The notes under the pieces are model-generated. The model made no database searches and was not told the DNA's origin. It saw only the letters and a list, made by a program, of their open reading frames with translations. 64,000 bases of DNA, taken from NCBI GenBank assembly GCA_015680685.1, contig MNCI01016273.1, positions 1,666,273 through 1,730,272 on the forward strand. The letters run 5' to 3'. This document shows positions 58,519-64,000 of the stretch, in pieces. Positions within the stretch are counted from its first letter, which is position 1. The number at the start of each line of letters is the position of its first letter. The DNA is from Gnetum montanum. Lineage: Eukaryota > Streptophyta > Gnetopsida > Gnetales > Gnetaceae. The position numbers were made by a program, and so were the translations under genes.

Positions 58519-60740
58519 GAATCTTAGACATGATAAACCAAAGGACCTTGAGGAACACCATAGAAGCCATGGCAATCCTTCCAATTCATCATCTTCCTCT
58601 TTCCCCTCAACTTCTAGTTCTAACGAAGATGAACATAGGTATAGAGATAAGGCTCCACTAAAGGGTCAGACTAAAAATTGGAGTTGAACCCATAAGAAAA
58701 GTCAAAGAAGTCACCATGAACATAGAGATTTCCCTCACAATTCGTTTGATGATGATGAATCCTTGTTGGCCACTAAGAGACTAATGCATATCATAGAGGT
58801 CATTAAGATATCTTAAAGGCATTACAAAAAGATTTGACCTCCTAGGCTTGACATGAATAATATCCCTAAACTTACAAGAGGCTATGATACAGATCCACAA
58901 CATCAATTACAAGCCTTTCATGATGCTTGTGCTTTTTACAACATTGAAAATGGATGGCAAAAGCTTAAGCTCTTTCCTAGGATACTAATTGGTAGAGCCC
59001 AATTGTGGTATAGATCATTGAGAATAACTCAATCCCAAGATGGTTTGTAATGTTGGAACTTTTCAATGAGAAATACCATACCTATGTAAGAGTGTCCAAT
59101 CTAAGGACACAAATCCAAGAGTGAAAATAAGAATAACATAAACCCTTTGACACAACCATAGATAGATATTATTCCTCACTAAATTGATGCCCAGGCCATG
59201 GTTTCTCTAAGCAAGAGCAACTTTACCACATCATAGATGGAGTTTGTAGTGAAGTAAGGGAAACCCTTGGGATGTATGCCCCAGGGCAATTATATGAGCT
59301 CCAAGTTGACCAGGTCAAAGAGCTAATAGAGTGTGTGCAAAAGAACAAGGAGAGATATGTAAATGGGAGAATGTCAAGAAACATCAATCAGACCTAATTC
59401 TTTAATTGAAGGAGGTCCAAATTTGTGGTAAGGAGAATGAAACTACTCTTGATAAGGTGATTCCACAACAAACTTTGCCGATAAAGAAGTCTATTGCTAA
59501 TCTAGAAACAAAGTTTAATAGGATGTCCAAATGGATTAATGAAAATGTCATAACTCTTATCGAGATGGTTGCAAAGAAGATCATGAAAGACAAGCTAGGT
59601 GATCATAATAAATAGAGGACATAGAACTAGAAACCACTAGGAACACTTTTCAGTAGATGAGAAAAGTGGTTGATGAAAGTGAGACTAAAGACTCCACCAT
59701 AGATGAAGATGATGGATGTGACCTATGCATATATGACCATCCAAAGGGCCAATGCCCCATATTGTTGCATCTACAAGAGTGTTGGGTAGGTGCCTTAAAT
59801 CTGAAATTTGTGCAAAAGCACATGCTCAGGAGACTTCCTCTTTCATAAGGTAATTTTAGATAGTCCCACAATCGATCCTACCATCCTAGGGGGACTTATT
59901 ACCAGCCTCAACATGGTCATCAACCGTAGTGGCAACAACCATAGTTATGAGGAAGGCCACCACCAAATCATCCATATTCATCAAAACCTCACAGATATTA
60001 TGTTCAACACCCTGTTTCTCCAACTAGTTCTACATCCTCCACTTCAAATTTCCACTACCACTCTCCTAAATACCATCAATACATGATATTTCTTGAAGGA
60101 TCACGACCTTGTGCCTCTCACCATTTAACTTACCCTCAATATAATCATAATCCACCTTCTTATATGTCATTACTAGTAATTCAGGAAGGTCCAACACCAT
60201 AATATCAACCAATGAGTGCCACTTGTCCTGCAAATGTGCAAAGACACGTTGATAACAGTGGGTCCCAATAGCAATGCCAGAAAAATCCCTTTTAGAGGAA
60301 AGGTCATAAGCTAAGGCAAACCACACATGGATCCACCACATCATCCAATCCAACATAAGGCCAACTTGGTGCATCACCTTCCTTATCTCAACCAACATCC
60401 TCTAACCATACACAAAGGCCACCATTTGTCATTATTCCAATTCCACATCCCACCAATGAATCTACCAACACGAGGAGACAAATAAATCGATGAATACCAC
60501 CTCATGATCAAGGGTGCAATCATGGGCTAGTCATCCATCATGTTAACACACCTCATATCCTGACCCACCATACATATAGGAATTAGGTGTGTGATTAACA
60601 ATTTTTTTACCCAGCAACCACACCATCAACAAACACCTAGTGGCTGGGGCATGAAGGGTTCCCAACATTTCATACATGCATGGATCCTATTCATCCACTT
60701 ATTAATCCTAGCCATGACCAAATGTTTAGTCATGCAAGTT
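58519..60740 (+). pseudogene. Element C gag, 3' part
   Basis: Resumes after the TSD of B. Ser/Asp/His-rich linker, then DMNNIPKLTRGYDTDPQHQL, NIENGWQKLKLFPRILIGRA and QLWYRSLRI (58853-59050), matching D Gag. A zinc knuckle CDLCIYDHPKGQC lies at 59717-59755, with the same C-x2-C-x3-H-x4-C spacing as D. The tail (59850-60700) is His/Pro/Asn-rich. Several stops and frameshifts. Same role as D Gag when intact. Confidence 0.75.
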
Positions 60741-61240
60741 GCCCCCCACCCTAATCTTTAATATTTTTAAGTTCTTTTTATCTTTTTATTTTACAATTTC
60801 TTATCATTTTTCTATTTTTTCTACTTTTTTCTAGTTGTCATTTTAATTTTCTTTGTATGTAATCTCTTTACTGATCATGTTGCCCATTGAAGTGGGGTTC
60901 TTCTCTATGTTGTCGAGTCATAAGGGACTGATTATTTAGACATTGGGATGACTATATCCATTCACCCATTCAATTAATAAGAGGTTCTTGCTCTGGTCAT
61001 AATGGTAATCTTTTTCATCATCCAACCTAATAATAATAAATCTATAATCATTATGTTTGAATGGAAGAGTGTAGAACCAAGGTGGAATGTAAAGGGTGTG
61101 ACATTAATGGGATTTTTCAATTCTCTTTGTCTACTTCTATATGTTCTATCATGTTGCTAAGGTTGTGACCATATCCTTGTAGATCTAACAAGAAATGGAA
61201 GTAAGAGCAATTTAAACCAGCATTGAATGAAATTTTTCAA
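60741..61240 (+). other. Spacer after gag in element C (pol missing)
   Basis: Aligns with 38700-39221 of D on the other strand: T-rich runs, then a GTGTGACATTAATGGGA block and CCTTGTAGATCTAAC. About 500 bp with no pol domain, as in D. Confidence 0.65.
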
Positions 61241-61275
61241 GTCCCACTAGAAAGACATATACCCATGCCTAAAGG
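61241..61275 (+). repeat. Conserved inter-ORF motif in element C
   Basis: GTCCCACTAGAAAGACATAT + ACCCATGCCTAAAGG, the closest copy to the consensus. Confidence 0.8.
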
Positions 61276-62068
61276 TTTGTGCCTTCTCAGAACCATAAAA
61301 AAATAATAATTGTGCCATAATAATGCTCTTCCCTTGAACAAAATGCCAAGTGATGTTACTCTTTGTAGCTTTGATAGTCTTATGGCTGGCTGTCAATGGG
61401 ATGAAATAATGTGGTGTCAGTGAAAGGTGGTTTGGACTTGGTTTGAATTTTGGAAATATAGACACATACTTATTCAACCATTAATAACACACAAGGCTTC
61501 ATTGTGATCATGATATGACACCTCATGCCCCGATTTTGGCAATCCCCTCTATAGTCCATCTCATCTCGTTGTCTGAATGGTCACAACTTGTGGTTTTATG
61601 TTACATAGAGTTATTCTCTCAATTCAGTGGTTTTGACATGTGTGTTTTGTTTCATAGGTATGCATTGCAATCAACTCCTCTAGTGCTTACAAACATTATA
61701 GGCATGGTTACGTGAGGGCATCATAGGCTAGCGCCTACTTTGGGGAGGACCCACTTGTGTAGCTTTTGTGACTTGTACTTGTTTAACATGACCACATCAT
61801 CTTTTACCTTCCAAGTGCTAAATTTGTCACATTTTATTATTTTCCTTATCATGATAGTCACCTATCCAACACTCAAGCCTTCACTACCCTTTTTCTTGCT
61901 CATTCTCATGTTTTTCACATCGACAACTTCACCCTTTCATACTTCCAATGCCTCAAATTAATTTTTTAGTTACCCAAACTGCTAAACCCAACTTAAACCT
62001 TCCAACTAATTCTATATTTTTAGTTTGCATGTTCATTGACCCCATTAAATGCAAAAATTTGGACCTTA
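61276..62068 (+). other. Untranslated region of element C; second ORF lost
   Basis: Collinear with 80-900 of element A up to about 61900 (for example CTACTTTGGGGAGGACCCAC near 61734). No second ORF follows: sequence like an LTR start appears within 170 bp. Confidence 0.55.
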
Positions 62069-62210
62069 ATGTCATGTACCTGACATCGGGTCTAACTCGA
62101 CATCATGTACATGAAATCAGATACTTAACATTGGGTCTCAAAAATAATATAAATATGACCCCCACAAAAATCCAAACTTCATTTCTCTCATTTTCTACTA
62201 GGGGATGTAG
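62069..62210 (+). repeat. 3' LTR start of element C, truncated
   Basis: TAATGTCATGTACC...GACATCGGG and further ATCATGTACATG units, then AATATAAATATG, match the first 110 bp of the C 5' LTR (51026-51140). Similarity stops near 62160-62210. Confidence 0.55.
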
Positions 62211-62449
62211 CGTGTGAAAACATCAGTGGCTAGAACACTGGGAGGTTATTAGGTGCATACCCTAACCTCGAATCCACTAAAGGATCATGCTGAAAAGGAT
62301 AGAAATGGGGCATCTTGAATGATCTAGTTGATCAGTTAAGGACTTACGTGGTGTTCAATAATCGTTTGTGAATAATGATTTTAGAGCATCACACATAGGA
62401 TTTGGACTAAATAGGAATGCAACATGCATAACAATGAGAGAATATGACG

Positions 62450-63340
62450 AGCTATGAAAACTCTTGGAAGGAATTCAGAGAAGCTTCCAAGTGCTACGCT
62501 ATCTATGCTACCTAGCATAACCAAGCATGGCATGAACACTTAGAAAATTTTGTAGTTTTGGCCTACTACACTGTCTACACTGCATAGCGTAGTAAAGCGT
62601 AGCACTCATTTTTCATGAATTCTCTCAAAAAACTGAAGACATCATTTTGAGATTTAGCAAGGCAAGCCACTTCAGCAACTAGCAAGTACATCTTTCATGT
62701 TGAGAGAGCCTGATATCTCCTAATTTTATTCTAGGCAACTTTTGGCATTGGCAGCTCTACCATGCTATGCTATGCTACATAGCGTAGCATAGCATAACAC
62801 TTTATTTTGGACAAATTTTAATCCAACTCATCATGCTTTGCCATGGGACCTTGATCATGCTCTGAGGATGAAGTAAGACAGGAAGCCTTGGAGGTCAAAG
62901 ACTTGCCAAATGAACCTTCTATGCCTGGTTCAACACTTAGGAAAATTTTAGCCCTGCATGGCCTACTATGTTGTCTATGCTGTGTAGTGTAGTGGAGCAT
63001 AACAGGTCCAAACATAGAAAATTTGCTGAACTATTTTGTCCATCCTGAATAGTTTTGACAACTCCTAGCTTGGCATTGGGGTGGACTGGCAACCAGGATG
63101 TGTGTCAAGCTGGGCAAGCTAGAGAGCATAGCAAACTTGATGGCCTAGAAGATAGAAATTTTTTTGGATTGTTTAGTCCATCCTTAGTGTCCCTTTTGCA
63201 CAAAATGACCTTGAAAATGGGTGCTACACTAGCTATTCTGAAGAGCGTAGTGGAGAAGCTTAGAAAAATCTTTGTAGATATTAGGACTTCTAGGGTGCCA
63301 TGCTATCTATGCGGCCCAACATGACACCACACTTAGAGAA
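62450..63340. repeat. Degenerate repeat array with TAGCGTAG/CTACGCTA palindromes
   Basis: A block beginning ACTTAGRRAAATTTTG recurs at about 62539, 62935 and 63331, giving a period near 395 bp. Each block holds GTCTAYRCTGCATAGCGTAG-like palindromes. Within the period, similar palindromes recur at about half spacing (62763, 63222), suggesting an older unit near 195 bp. The best stem is 62766-62796 (12 bp paired, 7-base loop). Confidence 0.65.
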
Positions 63341-64000
63341 ATTTTGCCTAGGTCTCAATGCTCAAACAAATCTAACATTGAGTCACGAGAGCCCAAAATT
63401 GATGGTGTTTCACTAGCCCTTCTTTGTCGATGTTTGGAGGTTTTTCCTAATAGATGTTAACAAAGAATACGAAACACCATGATAAACATGACACCAACAC
63501 CATTCATCAGTGCCTGGTTAGATAATGCTTCGCTATGCTTGAGAGTGCTAAGGGAGTGAAGTATGGCAAGGAGAAGGGGATAGGTTTGAGGAGATGGAGT
63601 CAGGGGATGATGGATAGAAAAGGAAAAATGTAGGATGCGATGCCATGAGAATCATTGTCATAGTGTGATCCCTCATTGGAGTGCTTGTGAGGGGATTAGC
63701 ATGCATGAGTATCTTTCCCTTTTGGATTTTGACCTCTCATCGAAGTGCTTAGAGATGGTCGATCCAAGGCTAAGATGGTTGCAAAGCGGAAACTATGCCC
63801 TTTGAATTGGGAAATTGTCTTATCTCATTCCTTTCTTCTTTTTTCTTTTTTTTTCTTACTCTTTTTTTTTCTTTTATTTGAAAATTTCCCACCCATATTC
63901 ACTTGAAGGCAACCGTGTCGTTGCTGTAGGACAAGTGTTTCCTCCCTAGGATGAGTTGTGTTACATCCATGTGGGGCTTTGACCTGCCTACAAAGGCTTC
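63341..64000. other. Unassigned right end of the window
   Basis: No gene recognised. TTTGACCTCTCATCGAAGTG (63728) and TTTGACCTGCCTACAAAGGC (63979) are related and suggest a spaced repeat. A pyrimidine run lies at 63826-63880. Confidence 0.4.

Larger units (their letters stand above)
51026..62210 (+). mobile_element. Element C: pol-less Athila-like element, twice interrupted
   Basis: Plus-strand relative of D: a 5' LTR (51026-52740, split by a solo LTR), PBS (52741-52760), gag from 52866 (split by element B at 53097-58513 and resumed at 58519, ending near 60740), a spacer, the conserved motif (61241-61275), an untranslated region that matches A, and a 3' LTR start at about 62069. The second ORF is absent. 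No pol between gag and motif. The right end fades into the repeat array near 62210. Confidence 0.75.

Overview
This window looks like nuclear DNA from a plant with a large, repeat-rich genome. It is AT-rich, shows no intact host gene, and almost everything recognisable is a decayed LTR retrotransposon nested in another. The support is plant-type LTR lengths, primer-binding sites matching tRNA-Asp and initiator tRNA-Met, Ty3/gypsy and copia-like domains, and an Athila-type second ORF (the 'putative plant transposon protein' domain). The species cannot be told from the sequence. Domain identities come from reading translations by eye; no database search was run. Most of the coding sequence is broken by stops and frameshifts.

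Layout, left to right. (1) 1-2384: 3' part of a plus-strand, Athila-like element (A) with its 3' LTR. (2) 2385-7860: AT-rich, largely unassigned. (3) about 7860-16475: an old minus-strand Athila-like gypsy element (E) with gag, protease, RT, RNase H and integrase remnants and a 5' LTR; a solo LTR (11016-12027) with perfect target-site duplication (TSD) splits its pol. (4) 16476-24930: remnant of a plus-strand Athila-like element (G: integrase tail, then second ORF), interrupted by a short copia-like element F (18041-21065, perfect TSD). (5) about 25047-47475: a large minus-strand gypsy element (H) whose 2.2-kb LTRs are built of degenerate repeats. Its pol carries an extra RNase H upstream of RT. 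It is split by an LTR-like insertion (about 31380-32235) and by the nested element D (33529-42132), a pol-less Athila-like element with gag and second ORF. (6) 47476-51025: unassigned sequence and a gypsy gag remnant. (7) 51026 to about 62210: a plus-strand relative of D (C). Its 5' LTR is split by a solo LTR of the same family (51668-52513) and its gag by element B (53097-58513). (8) about 62210-64000: a degenerate repeat array with a TAGCATAGC-type palindrome, then unassigned sequence.

The most interesting object is element B. It has two LTRs of about 570 bp, a perfect TSD (TCCCT), an initiator-Met PBS and a polypurine tract. No gag or pol was recognised. Instead it carries, in sense orientation, an intronless and slightly damaged copy of a CCR4/nocturnin-type deadenylase gene. 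It looks like a host gene captured by an LTR element.

The second theme is the A/C/D family. These elements have Athila-type LTRs and a tRNA-Asp PBS, a gag, a conserved motif of about 33 nt, and a second ORF, but no pol between gag and the second ORF where that interval is present. They presumably rely on pol from relatives such as E or G. Copies of the motif also occur in E and G, which do retain pol.
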